64,000 bases of DNA from Aquabacterium soli (GTDB taxonomy: Bacteria > Pseudomonadota > Gammaproteobacteria > Burkholderiales > Burkholderiaceae_C): positions 1 to 64,000 of the forward strand of contig NZ_RSED01000005.1 of the NCBI RefSeq assembly GCF_003933735.1. The letters are read 5' to 3'. The notes under the pieces were generated by a model, which searched no databases, had not been told where the DNA came from, and saw nothing but the letters and a program-made list of their open reading frames with translations. How positions within the stretch are numbered: position 1 is the stretch's first letter; every line of letters starts with the position of its first letter. Position numbers and translations under genes: made by a program. Positions 30,621 to 39,137 of the stretch are shown here, one piece after another.

Positions 30621-33476
30621 TCAGGTGAGGGGCATCGGGGCGGTGTAGCACCCGCGCTCGGCGTCCCAATCGTCAGTGTAGGGATACTGTGTGAGCATCA
30701 CCCATTTGCCTGTGGCACCCTCGTTGGCATCGAAGCGGAAGATGGATGTCGAACGTGTGTAACCCGTGAACTTGACGGCCCGTTCATAGGTGTTGTTGCC
30801 GCCCAGTTCGCCTTTGTTGGGGCCGGCCTGCTTGGGTGCCGTCTTTTGTTGCACCCCGATCATGGCCGAGCCGATGGGACGGTTGTGTTCGATGTGGATG
30901 ATGAGCGTGGTCTTGTCCGGAACGTGCGGGTTCACATCGGTGAGGTTGGGGCCTGATCGGGATTTCCCAGCATCCAGTGCGGCCTCGCGCGCAGCCATCC
31001 AGCTCTCGGCATCGTCGAAGCTGGAGGCGGCCTGAGTCGGCGGCGGCGGCACGCCTGTCGTGACGCGCGTCTCCTTGTCTGCATCCGTCACGTTGAGGTG
31101 CTTGGCCACGCTGTGGGGATGCACGTTGGTGGAGCCGTCGTTGGTGTCGTGGTTCGTTGCGGCCGTGGCGCACAGGCCACGTGCCTTGGCGCGAAACGCA
31201 GCCAGCTCGGCCAGCGCCTTGGCGAAGTCACCCTTCTTGGCCTCGACATCGGCCTTGGTCAGCAGGGTGGCCAGATCGGCCTTGTCCGTGCCCGTGTACA
31301 CGCTCTTGCCGGCGGCCTCGAGATCGGCGAGGCTTTTGTTGACCGCCAGGCCACCGCTGCGATCCGCGGTGAAGCTGCGCGCGGGCGCGATGTGGCCCTG
31401 CAAGGTCTGCAGTTTCTGCAATGCATCTTTGTACTTGTGCTGGCCTGCCAGCGTGGCGGCCTCGGTCCAGAAGGTCTGCAGGAAGGCCTTGGCCTCGGGC
31501 AGGGGCAGGCCACCGTGCGCGCTGGTGTAGGGCCTGTCCAGTGCCTGGCGGAGGTCGAGGTAGGTGGAGACGTCCTTGTGGGGGCCGGCCAGTTCCGGCA
31601 GGTTGGCGGCGGATGCCAGCACGGCCTGGGCATCAGCGTAGGCACTGCTCTTGGCCAGGGCGTCGGCGTCCTTCATCAGGTCGTCGAGCTGGGCCAGTGC
31701 CTCGGTGGCAGTGGAGGGCAGTGCAGCTTTGAGCTGGGTCGCTTCGTCCAGGCGGGCCTGGTAGCCTTCGAACGCGGCGAGCGTTGTCAAGCCGGTGTCC
31801 AGCAATGCCAGCGCGCCGGCATAGTCCTGGGTGGCGGCCTTGTCGGTGGCGGGCTTGAGCACATCGGGTTTGCCGGGCGCCACGACGGCGGCGATGGCCG
31901 TGCGAGTCTCCTTGAGCCGTTCGGCATAGGCCAGCGCGGACCGAGCGATGGGCAGCAAGGCATTGAACAGTCCTTCCGCGATGTCGAACTTCTTGGACAA
32001 CAGTTCGGCGTTGGCGCTGTCGAGCAAGGTCTTGACATGCACGGTGGGCGCTTCGCCTGGCGCCGCCACAGCCAGCTTCGCATGCAGGGCGCTGGCCTGG
32101 CTGGCCAGCTTGGACGCGGTGGCTGGCTTGGCCACCTTGTTCAGGTCGATGGCGGGAGGCTGCAGGCAGGCCAGGGCCTGTGCCGGGTTGCCGGGGTTGC
32201 CGTCGGCCAGGGTCTTGGCTGACGTCATCGCCGTGGTGAGCGCGGCCTTGTCCACGGCGTCCAGCAGAGCGAATGCAGGAGACGCCTTGAACGCATCCAG
32301 TTCACTGTAGCGCAGCGCGTAGGCGTGGCTGTCGGCCAGGCGCTGCTCGAAGAGGCCGAGCGCCGTGGCGGCGGCCTGGTAGTTGGCTGGTACGGCGTTG
32401 CCGATGCAGGTGTTCTTGATGGCCGCGAGTTCGTTGTTGGCTTTGAGGTTCGCCGGGACGTTGGGAATGCCCTTCTTCTCCAGCAGGCCCATGATGGAGC
32501 GCGTGTGGAGGCGGAAGGTTTTGAGGCGGCTGTAGAAGGCTTGAACGTCTTGCGTGTGAGGGTCGGTTTCGAAGTCGTCGAGTTTCAGCGCGGCGCCGGC
32601 GTAATCGTGGCCTGCGGCCAGCGCAACTGCATCGGTGATCAGCTGGTTGAGGCGAGCGGTCTGGGTCGGTGCGGCGGTGGTGTAGTTGGCGGCCAGCTTG
32701 GACAGACGGTCATGCTGCTGGACATAAGTCACGGCCTGGGTGGTCTTCGCGGCCACGGCGTGGAGATCGGTCGTGGCTTGTTTCCAGCCGGCGGCCTGGG
32801 TGGCATTGGTACCCTTGGTGCGGGCGGCGGCCAGCAGGCCGCGCAGATGGCTGTCAGCGGCGCCATTCAGCTTGCCGGCAGCAGCATTGAGCGCCGCGCT
32901 CACCTCGGCCAGGCGTTGCTCAAAGCATTGACGCGCGGCGATTTCGGCCACGATGTCTTTGGCGAGCTTGTCGAGTTCCTTCTGCGCTTGCTCTGCCTTG
33001 TCGAATGAATCGAGCGTGAGACCTGTCTTGGGCAGCAGTTTGGTCAATTTGTCTCGCTGCAGGCTCAATCGCGCGGCCTGGGCATCGCTGGCGCCAGCGG
33101 GTGTGCGCACCATCGCGCAGGTTTTGAGCGCCTTGTTTCGTTGAGTCGCTGTTTCCTTCTCTGCATCGGTCTTGAGCTTCTTTGCTTCGATGATCTGTGC
33201 TTCGATCTTGCGCTGGTGGTCCGTGCGGGGATGGGGCGCGTTGGTGACGTGCGTGGTCTCCAGTTCGCGCAGCTTGGCAGTGAGTGCATCGTGGCGCTTT
33301 TTCAGGTCGCCCCAGGCATCCTGGAAATCGGGGATGCTGTCGTAGACCGCGAGCAGGCGCTTGTAGCTGTCGTCGAGGTCGACGGTTTCCTTCGATGCCC
33401 ATGACACCATTTCGGTGTAACCCAGGCTGCGGTTGAGCACGCGCTTGAGCGCACTGCCTTCTGTGTTTTTGCCCAT
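30621..33476 (-). CDS. Helical-repeat protein with C-terminal RNase A-like (CDI-type) toxin domain
   Basis: The 951-residue protein begins MGKNTEGSALKRVLNRSLGY without signal peptide, membrane segment or known secretion domain. Residues 60-780 are helical, with recurring units such as [29 protein letters not shown] and DFAKALAELA near 549, 610, 680 and 749. Residues 786-951 resemble the CdiA-CT RNase A fold: HSVAKHLNVTDADKETR (His793 and Arg804, eleven apart), AASSFDDAESWMAAREAAL, then WVMLTQYPY with Thr929 and Tyr931. These match the His, Arg, Thr and Tyr positions I recall for the Yersinia kristensenii toxin. It likely cleaves RNA in target cells. It lies 24 bp after the 444-residue gene and ahead of the candidate immunity gene. 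Confidence 0.72.
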   Translation of the reverse strand: MGKNTEGSALKRVLNRSLGYTEMVSWASKETVDLDDSYKRLLAVYDSIPDFQDAWGDLKKRHDALTAKLRELETTHVTNAPHPRTDHQRKIEAQIIEAKKLKTDAEKETATQRNKALKTCAMVRTPAGASDAQAARLSLQRDKLTKLLPKTGLTLDSFDKAEQAQKELDKLAKDIVAEIAARQCFEQRLAEVSAALNAAAGKLNGAADSHLRGLLAAARTKGTNATQAAGWKQATTDLHAVAAKTTQAVTYVQQHDRLSKLAANYTTAAPTQTARLNQLITDAVALAAGHDYAGAALKLDDFETDPHTQDVQAFYSRLKTFRLHTRSIMGLLEKKGIPNVPANLKANNELAAIKNTCIGNAVPANYQAAATALGLFEQRLADSHAYALRYSELDAFKASPAFALLDAVDKAALTTAMTSAKTLADGNPGNPAQALACLQPPAIDLNKVAKPATASKLASQASALHAKLAVAAPGEAPTVHVKTLLDSANAELLSKKFDIAEGLFNALLPIARSALAYAERLKETRTAIAAVVAPGKPDVLKPATDKAATQDYAGALALLDTGLTTLAAFEGYQARLDEATQLKAALPSTATEALAQLDDLMKDADALAKSSAYADAQAVLASAANLPELAGPHKDVSTYLDLRQALDRPYTSAHGGLPLPEAKAFLQTFWTEAATLAGQHKYKDALQKLQTLQGHIAPARSFTADRSGGLAVNKSLADLEAAGKSVYTGTDKADLATLLTKADVEAKKGDFAKALAELAAFRAKARGLCATAATNHDTNDGSTNVHPHSVAKHLNVTDADKETRVTTGVPPPPTQAASSFDDAESWMAAREAALDAGKSRSGPNLTDVNPHVPDKTTLIIHIEHNRPIGSAMIGVQQKTAPKQAGPNKGELGGNNTYERAVKFTGYTRSTSIFRFDANEGATGKWVMLTQYPYTDDWDAERGCYTAPMPLT

Positions 33477-33500
33477 GGCGGTGGCTTGTGAGGGTGTCGG

Positions 33501-34835
33501 TCAGGCGGGCAGGGCGGAGCGAAGGCCTGTCAGCGCGGCCAGCAGGGGGCGGCGCAGTTCGACAGTGAGGCCGAAACCATTGGGGCCTTGTGCTTCGTCG
33601 ATGATGTCGTCGGTGGTGATGTAGCGCTCAAGTTCCGCGACGGCCTGGCGCGTGGCTGGCCGCGCTGTGAGGTTGGCCTGGATGGCCTTGACCAGGATGA
33701 TGGCGGCGTCGCCCTCGGGATCGTTCATGCCGCGGATGGCCTTTTCAAGGGCCAGCAACTGGGCCAGCGCGGCGGTGCGTGCCCTGGTCCAGCCGCCCAG
33801 GGCTTGTTCCAGATTTGTCGCGCTGGCCTGAGCCTGCTTGGCAGGGGCCTCTCTGGAGGAGGCTGACGATGTGGAGGGGGTGGCCGATGCGCCGGATGTC
33901 AGCAAGGCCGCCAGGCGCTTGAACTCGGCGCCTGCCTGGTCCAGTCGCCCCGCCTTGAGGTGCTCCTGGAAGGCGGCCACGGGTGCCAGCAGCGAGGCCT
34001 TGAGTGCAGGGGTGCCGGTGATCGCCGCCTTGATCTGAGGTGCCAGCTTGTTCATGGCCGCGGTGAGCTGGTCGGCCGTGACGGAGGCTGTCTGGGATGT
34101 GGCCGAGACCGCGTCGGCGTTGCGTGCGGTCTTGCCCGATGTGTCGGCCTGGTTGTCGGGGTCAGTGCCTTCGGCATCACCGTCTTCGTCATCGCCATCC
34201 TCCCCCCGTACGCGCACTTTCAGGCGCAGGCCGGTCTGCTTGAGCAGTGCCTGCTTGAGCCGCTTGGCCAAGCCTGCGGCCTGGGTCGGCACGACGAAGG
34301 TATAGGCCTCTTCCTCGAACACGCACTCGCCCATCAGGTACTTGAGGCCACTCGAAAGGCCCAGCGCTTCGTTCAGCAGCTTGCGTTTGCCGGGCGAGAT
34401 CGGCCTGCGCGATATCAGCAGCGCTGCCTCCTTGCTGCTCAGTGCGATCAGGGTCGGCATCACCACCTCGCCCTTGCGCAACTGCCGCAGCAGGGGGACC
34501 ATCATCGTGGTCAGCAGGGCGGGGCTGTCTTCATTCTCGTCGTCGTCGGCGGGGGCCTTGGCCTCCTTGGCGGCCAGTTCAATGGTTTTGCGCTGCGCCT
34601 TGAGGGCTTTGTCCATGTCGGCCATCTGGGTGGCCAGGGCCTTGTCGCTCTTGGCTGTCTTGAGCAGGGCGGCGGCCTGCTTCTCGAGTTCGTCCAGCGA
34701 CTTCAAGCGCAGGTCGGCACTGGCGCGTTCGGCCTTGTCGAACGCTTCCAGCGCCTTGAGCAGCGCGGCGTCCTTGAGGTCACGGCCTTTGGAGAACTTC
34801 TTCCATTCGGCCACGGACAGGTATTTGTCGCTCAC
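33501..34835 (-). CDS. Helical protein of unknown function upstream of the toxin gene
   Basis: GTG with GGGAGG four bases upstream gives 444 residues; longer in-frame starts have no such site. The N-terminus reads SDKYLSVAEWKKFSKGRDLK. Residues 30-90 are a coiled coil rich in Lys/Glu/Ala; residues 100-215 form a compact domain (LLTTMMVPLLRQLRKGEVVM, CVFEEEAYTFVVPTQAAGLA); an acidic Asp/Glu/Gly stretch near 220 is followed by an Ala/Thr/Ser-rich linker and a helical end. No family is recognised. Tight linkage to the toxin gene suggests a chaperone, adaptor or delivery partner. Confidence 0.7.
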   Translation of the reverse strand: MSDKYLSVAEWKKFSKGRDLKDAALLKALEAFDKAERASADLRLKSLDELEKQAAALLKTAKSDKALATQMADMDKALKAQRKTIELAAKEAKAPADDDENEDSPALLTTMMVPLLRQLRKGEVVMPTLIALSSKEAALLISRRPISPGKRKLLNEALGLSSGLKYLMGECVFEEEAYTFVVPTQAAGLAKRLKQALLKQTGLRLKVRVRGEDGDDEDGDAEGTDPDNQADTSGKTARNADAVSATSQTASVTADQLTAAMNKLAPQIKAAITGTPALKASLLAPVAAFQEHLKAGRLDQAGAEFKRLAALLTSGASATPSTSSASSREAPAKQAQASATNLEQALGGWTRARTAALAQLLALEKAIRGMNDPEGDAAIILVKAIQANLTARPATRQAVAELERYITTDDIIDEAQGPNGFGLTVELRRPLLAALTGLRSALPA

Positions 34836-34983
34836 AGGGCCTCCCCGGCGTGAGATGGATGGCATGTTGCGGGCGGGCGTTCGAGCGCCTCGCGCCGGGC
34901 AATGCGCCGATCTTGCCACAGCGGGGTTCGGGTGGACAGGCGCGTTCAGACCGTGCAGGGACGGGCCTGAGGATGGCCATGTC

Positions 34984-36273
34984 TCAGCCTTGGCCGTTTG
35001 CTCTGGCAAGCAGCAGTTCGCGTTCGCGTGTGTTCTGCGTGAGCGCGGCTGCGTGCTCGAACTCGCTGCGGGCCTCGTCATGGCGGCCCAGGCGCGCCAG
35101 CATGTCGCCGCGCGCGCTGGGCAGCCATGGGTAGTTCTTGAGCGCCGGGTTGGCGCGAAGCGCATCCAGGATCTCCAGACCGGCCTGTGGCCCGAAGGCC
35201 ATGCTGACGGCCACCGCGCGGTTGAGTTCGATCACGGGCGAAGGCATGGTCTGCGCCAGTGCATCGTACAGCGCGGCGATGCGGGTCCAGTCGGTGGCCT
35301 CGGCCGTGGTGGCGCGTGCATGGCAGGCGGCGATGGACGCTTGCAGCGCATACGGGCCCAGCGGGCGCGCCTGAGCCTGGCACAGCTGCTCCGCACGCTC
35401 CAGCGCGGCCAGCCCCCGGCGGATCAGCAGGTGATCCCAGCGTGCGCGGTCCTGCGCCATCAGCAGCACGGGGCGGCCTTGCGCGTCGGTGCGGGCGGGG
35501 CTGCGCGAGGCCTGCAGTTCCATCAGCGCGGCCAGGCCGTGCACCTCGGGCTCGTGCGGGGCCAGGCCGGTGAGCATGCGGCCCAGGCGCAAGGCTTCAT
35601 CGCACAGGGCGGGGCGCATCCAGTCGTCGCCCGAGGTGGCGGTGTAGCCCTCGTTGAAGACCAGGTAGACCACCTCCAGCACGGAGGCCAGGCGCTCGCC
35701 CAGGGCTTCGCCACGTGGCAGTTCGAAAGGCACCTGCGCGGCCGTGAGCGCACGCTTGGCCCGCACGATGCGCTGGGCCACCGTGGGCTCGGGCACCAGG
35801 AAGGCGCGGGCGATCTCGGCCGTGCTCAGACCGCCCAGCAGCTTGAGCGTGAGCGCCACGCGCGCCTCGGTGGGCAGCACCGGGTGGCAGGCGGTGAAGA
35901 TCAGGCGCAGCAGGTCGTCGCCGATCTGGTCGGCGCGTGCGGCATCCAGCGCATCCACGAAGTCGGGCACGGTCAGGGCCTCCTGTGCCTGCAGGTCCTG
36001 GCCGATCTGCTCGAGCTTGGCGCCCAGCGACTTGTCGCGGCGCAGGCGGTCGAGCGCCTTGTTCTTGGCCGTGGCCATCAGCCAGGCGCCGGGGTTGTCG
36101 GGCACGCCGGCCTGGGGCCAGTGCTCCAGCGCGCTGACCAGGGCGTCCTGCGCGAGTTCTTCGGCCAGGCCGATGTCGCGCACCACGCGGGCCACCCCGG
36201 CGATGATCTTGGCGGACTCGATGCGCCAGACGGTGTCGATGGCGCGGTGGGTGTCCGTGGTGCGCACGGTCAT
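34984..36273 (-). CDS. ECF RNA polymerase sigma factor, ECF42/DUF6596 type
   Basis: The 429-residue product has an ECF sigma region 2 (residues 12-80; VVRDIGLAEELAQDALVSAL and PGAWLMATAKNKALDRLRRD), a region 4 (about 125-180; LKLLGGLSTAEIARAFLVPE then TVAQRIVRAKRAL) and a long C-terminal TPR-like extension (190-429; LYDALAQTMPSPVIELNRAVAVSM). This build is that of ECF42 factors, which have no anti-sigma factor and are linked to YCII/DGPF proteins. Two YCII genes, a VOC and an SRPBCC protein lie upstream on the same strand. Confidence 0.93.
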   Translation of the reverse strand: MTVRTTDTHRAIDTVWRIESAKIIAGVARVVRDIGLAEELAQDALVSALEHWPQAGVPDNPGAWLMATAKNKALDRLRRDKSLGAKLEQIGQDLQAQEALTVPDFVDALDAARADQIGDDLLRLIFTACHPVLPTEARVALTLKLLGGLSTAEIARAFLVPEPTVAQRIVRAKRALTAAQVPFELPRGEALGERLASVLEVVYLVFNEGYTATSGDDWMRPALCDEALRLGRMLTGLAPHEPEVHGLAALMELQASRSPARTDAQGRPVLLMAQDRARWDHLLIRRGLAALERAEQLCQAQARPLGPYALQASIAACHARATTAEATDWTRIAALYDALAQTMPSPVIELNRAVAVSMAFGPQAGLEILDALRANPALKNYPWLPSARGDMLARLGRHDEARSEFEHAAALTQNTRERELLLARANGQG

Positions 36274-36277
36274 CGGC

Positions 36278-36688
36278 TCAGGGCTGCGCAGGCATGGCGC
36301 TCATGTCCATGTACATCAGCTCCCACTGGTGTCCGTCCAGGTCCTCGAAGCCGTGGCCGTACATGAAGCCGTGGTCCTGCTTGTCCACGGGCGCGGCGCC
36401 GCCGGCCTCCAGGGCCTTGGCGACCAGCGTGTCCACGTGCTCGCGGCTCTCGCACGACAGGCACAGCAGCACCTCGGTGGCCTTTTTCGCATCCGAGACC
36501 GGCTTCTTGGTGAAGGTCTGGAAGTAGGGCTCGACCAGCAGCATCGCGTAGATGGTGTCGCTGATCACCATGCAGGCGGCCTGCTCGCTGGTGAACTGCG
36601 GGTTGAAGCTGTAGCCCAGGTGGGCGAAGAAGGCCTTGCTGCGCTCAAGGTCCTTGACGGGCAGGTTGACGAAGATCTGTTGGGCCAT
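36278..36688 (-). CDS. VOC (glyoxalase/bleomycin resistance) family protein
   Basis: The 136-residue product is a PhnB-like VOC protein: QQIFVNLPVKDLERSKAFF at the start, LGYSFNPQFTSEQAACMVI, and DHGFMYGHGFEDLDGHQWEL near the end with a Glu in the usual metal position. The substrate is unknown. It lies four bases before the sigma factor gene and is a frequent member of ECF42 operons. Confidence 0.9.
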   Translation of the reverse strand: MAQQIFVNLPVKDLERSKAFFAHLGYSFNPQFTSEQAACMVISDTIYAMLLVEPYFQTFTKKPVSDAKKATEVLLCLSCESREHVDTLVAKALEAGGAAPVDKQDHGFMYGHGFEDLDGHQWELMYMDMSAMPAQP

Positions 36689-36731
36689 GGGGGTGCTCCG
36701 TGAGGTGATTTGAAAGGTGTGAAGCTGCAGG

Positions 36732-37262
36732 TCAGCGGGTTTCGGCCGTGGCCTTGAGCCGCGCCAGGCCGGCCTCGAAATCGCGGCCGATCATGTGGTC
36801 CATGTCCAGGAAGATGCCGATCACCTTGGACAGGTAGGGGCTGGGGCCGTGCATGGCCCAGGTGACCTGCGTGGCCTGGCCCTGCGGGGTGAGCGTGAAC
36901 GCGATCTGGTTGTGGCCTTCGAAGGGTTCGACCATGTCCAGCCTCATGTCGACCCGGGTCGGCGCCTGGCCGCCGGTGACCTCGATGCTGCCCTTGCCCG
37001 CATCCTTGTTGCCGCTGAAATCGAAGGCGGCACCGGGGCCGCTGGCCGGGCCGCGGTAGTCGATGCGCATGGCCGGGTCCTTGCGGGCGTAGGGGTTCCA
37101 GGTGTTGAACTGGTGCAGGTCGTTGATGAGCGGGAAGAGCTTGTCGGGGCTGGCCTGGATGAGGGCGCTGCGCTGAACGGCGAAGGTGTCGGGGCGGGTG
37201 GCGGCGTACAGCAGCAGCGCGGCCAGGGCCACGGCGAGGATCAGGGCGATGGACTTGAGCAT
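36732..37262 (-). CDS. SRPBCC family protein with N-terminal membrane anchor
   Basis: The 176-residue product has one N-terminal membrane segment (LKSIALILAVALAALLLYAA) and a START/SRPBCC ligand-binding fold (ALIQASPDKLFPLINDLHQF, then TWNPYARKDPAMRI and TQVTWAMHGPSPYLSKVIG). It may bind a lipid or polyketide-like ligand near the membrane. It lies between YCII and VOC genes in the ECF42 operon. Confidence 0.88.
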   Translation of the reverse strand: MLKSIALILAVALAALLLYAATRPDTFAVQRSALIQASPDKLFPLINDLHQFNTWNPYARKDPAMRIDYRGPASGPGAAFDFSGNKDAGKGSIEVTGGQAPTRVDMRLDMVEPFEGHNQIAFTLTPQGQATQVTWAMHGPSPYLSKVIGIFLDMDHMIGRDFEAGLARLKATAETR

Positions 37263-37285
37263 GGGGTTCTCCTTGGAGGGCGCGC

Positions 37286-37723
37286 TCAGGCGCCGCCCAC
37301 GCCCATCTCGCGCAGGCGGTCGAGGGATTCGCTGGGCGCGAAATCCTCCAGCTCGTACAGCTCGCGCACCTCGATCTGCGCGGCCCGGCCCACGCCCACG
37401 GGGTTGGGAAAGCGCCGCGTCCATTCCAGCGCCTCTTCGCGCGAGCGCACCTGGATCAGGGTGTAGCCGGCCACCAGCTCCTTGGTTTCAGCGAAGGGGC
37501 CGTCGGTGATGCTGCGCTGGTCCTGTCCGCCGCCGGTGTCGCTGAAGGTGATGCGCCAGCCCAGGCGGCTGGGCTTGAGGCCCGAGCCATCGAGCAGCAC
37601 ACCGGCCTGGGCCAGTTGCTCGTGGTAGTCGGTCATGGCCTTGATGAGGGCCTCGTCGGGTGTCTGCAAGCCGGTTTCGGCTTCGGTCTCGGCGGTGGCC
37701 TTGACGATGATCATGTAGCGCAT
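37286..37723 (-). CDS. YCII (DGPF) family protein
   Basis: The 145-residue product starts MRYMIIVKATAETEAETG and carries the DGPF motif in SITDGPFAETKELVAGYTLI near residue 75. The fold is ferredoxin-like, and DGPF proteins are the characteristic partners of ECF42 sigma factors. The biochemical function is unknown. It is the first gene after the ECF-type promoter at 37780-37806. Confidence 0.9.
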   Translation of the reverse strand: MRYMIIVKATAETEAETGLQTPDEALIKAMTDYHEQLAQAGVLLDGSGLKPSRLGWRITFSDTGGGQDQRSITDGPFAETKELVAGYTLIQVRSREEALEWTRRFPNPVGVGRAAQIEVRELYELEDFAPSESLDRLREMGVGGA

Positions 37724-37779
37724 GGTGGGCTCCTGAGGTTGGATGGGGCGGACACGCCATCGTGTCCCTTCATCCACAC

Positions 37780-37806
37780 GACGAAGCGCGCGACGCGAAA
37801 TCGACA
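37780..37806 (-). promoter_or_regulatory. Candidate ECF42-dependent promoter
   Basis: On the minus strand TGTCGA (37806-37801) and CGTC (37783-37780) are separated by 17 bp, about 57 bp before the first YCII start. TGTCGA with a CGA/TC-type -10 is the promoter I recall for ECF42 in Streptomyces, which suggests autoregulation of the YCII-SRPBCC-VOC-sigma operon. Confidence 0.6.
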
Positions 37807-37869
37807 AAGTGGATTTAGGTGAAAACCCTGGCGTCTCCGTGGAGGTGCGGATGGACCGAGCGGAGTTGA

Positions 37870-38232
37870 TCAGCCGTGGTCGTCGGCGCAGGGCCCCAGG
37901 CCGCGCACCTCCACCGTGCACCACTGGGCGGCGGGGCATTCGGCGGCGATGGCCAGGGCCTCGTCCCGTGTCCTGCAATCGAGCAGGAAAAAGCCGCCGA
38001 TCATTTCCTTGGCCTCGGCGAAGGGGCCATCGACGATGCTGGTGCGGCCGTCGCGCACGGTAACCCGGGCGCCCTGCGAGGCCGACTGCAGCGATTCGCT
38101 GGCCACCAGCAGGCCGCGCTCCTTCAGGCCCTGCCCGAAGCGGACCATGCTGTCGTAGGCCTGCCGGCCTTCGGCTTCGGTGCGGGTGCGACGCTGGCCG
38201 ACGGGCTCGATGATCAACAGCATGTAGCTCAT
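37870..38232 (-). CDS. Second YCII (DGPF) family protein
   Basis: The 120-residue product starts MSYMLLIIEPVGQRRTRTEA and has the DGPF motif in SIVDGPFAEAKEMIGGFFLL. It is a divergent paralogue of the neighbouring YCII protein. It lies 147 bp upstream of that gene, with the candidate ECF promoter between the two, so it may be transcribed separately. No TGTCGA element was found directly upstream of it. Confidence 0.88.
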   Translation of the reverse strand: MSYMLLIIEPVGQRRTRTEAEGRQAYDSMVRFGQGLKERGLLVASESLQSASQGARVTVRDGRTSIVDGPFAEAKEMIGGFFLLDCRTRDEALAIAAECPAAQWCTVEVRGLGPCADDHG

Positions 38233-38454
38233 GGTGAGGGGGCTCGGTGATGCGGAGGATTCAGGGCAATCGATGATAAGCGCCCCGTGTTCAAGGGGGA
38301 TGCCGGGCGTGCAGTGTTCACGCTGCAGCGGGGGTGCGGGCCTGGCTGTCGGTGATAGCCCTGCCCCGCGAGGCCGGCGCGGGTGACACGATGAATGCAA
38401 CCGGGGACGCACCGGCCGATCGTCTTCATCGTCATTCATTCTCGGAGCCAGTCC

Positions 38455-38565
38455 ATGAACCCCATGCCCACCCTCGACATTGTTCAACTCTATGGCCGCA
38501 GCATCCATGCCGGCGGCTGGCCCAAGCTGGGCTGGTGCCGCACGGAGCACGACGAGGACGCCTGA
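38455..38565 (+). CDS. Possible small protein, 36 residues
   Basis: An ATG with GGAG eight bases upstream opens a 36-residue frame beginning MNPMPTLDIVQLYGRSIHAG and ending with the acidic HDEDA. Trp and Cys are spaced in GGWPKLGWCR. It has no recognisable family and could be spurious; amino acid choice is unlike the other frames, which are Arg/Ala/Pro-rich. Confidence 0.35.
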   Translation: MNPMPTLDIVQLYGRSIHAGGWPKLGWCRTEHDEDA

Positions 38566-38646
38566 TACGCCTGGCGGGGATTGCGGCCCTGGTGCCGGCA
38601 GGTTCTTGGCATCTTGGCAAGATGCTGCTCAGGCAGGAGCTTTGCC

Positions 38647-39024
38647 ATGGACACCTTTTCAACCCCGGCCGGTGGCGGGGAAGGCCCTTCGGAGCCTACC
38701 CGCCTCGCGCTGACCTTCCGCCAGTTGCTGTACCGCTACTGGTTCTTCGGCTGGCTGTTTCGCGACGTGAACCGCGCCAGCCTGCTGGAGCGCGCGGCGG
38801 CCTGGCGCCACAACCAGCACCAGGCCCGGTGGCTGCCCACCTACCTCAAGCGCTGGGCCGTGGTCACCTTGCTGTGCTTCGGCATCGCCGCCCTCATCGA
38901 GCACGGCGTGGGCGCGCCCGTGCTGTCGGCCGTGTTCTATGTGCAGGCGGCGCTGGGCTTCACGGTCAACGTGGTGGCCTCGGTGATGCTGCTGGGTCTG
39001 AAGATGCTGCCTGCGCCGTTCTGA
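38647..39024 (+). CDS. Small membrane protein, hypothetical
   Basis: The 125-residue product has a soluble first half with RYWFFGWLFRDVNRASLLER and two predicted membrane segments (WAVVTLLCFGIAALI near 82 and VLSAVFYVQAALGFTVNVVA near 100). The family is not recognised. The ATG has GCAGGAG upstream. It is followed by a PilZ gene on the same strand. Confidence 0.7.
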   Translation: MDTFSTPAGGGEGPSEPTRLALTFRQLLYRYWFFGWLFRDVNRASLLERAAAWRHNQHQARWLPTYLKRWAVVTLLCFGIAALIEHGVGAPVLSAVFYVQAALGFTVNVVASVMLLGLKMLPAPF

Positions 39025-39137
39025 AGCCGACGCGTTGGGTGCGGGCATCAACATGGTGCATGGGCGTTGACCCTGGCCCACCTGCACGCGTATCCTGAGG
39101 GCGGCTCCACCAGCCCGCAGCCACGGGAACACGCTCC

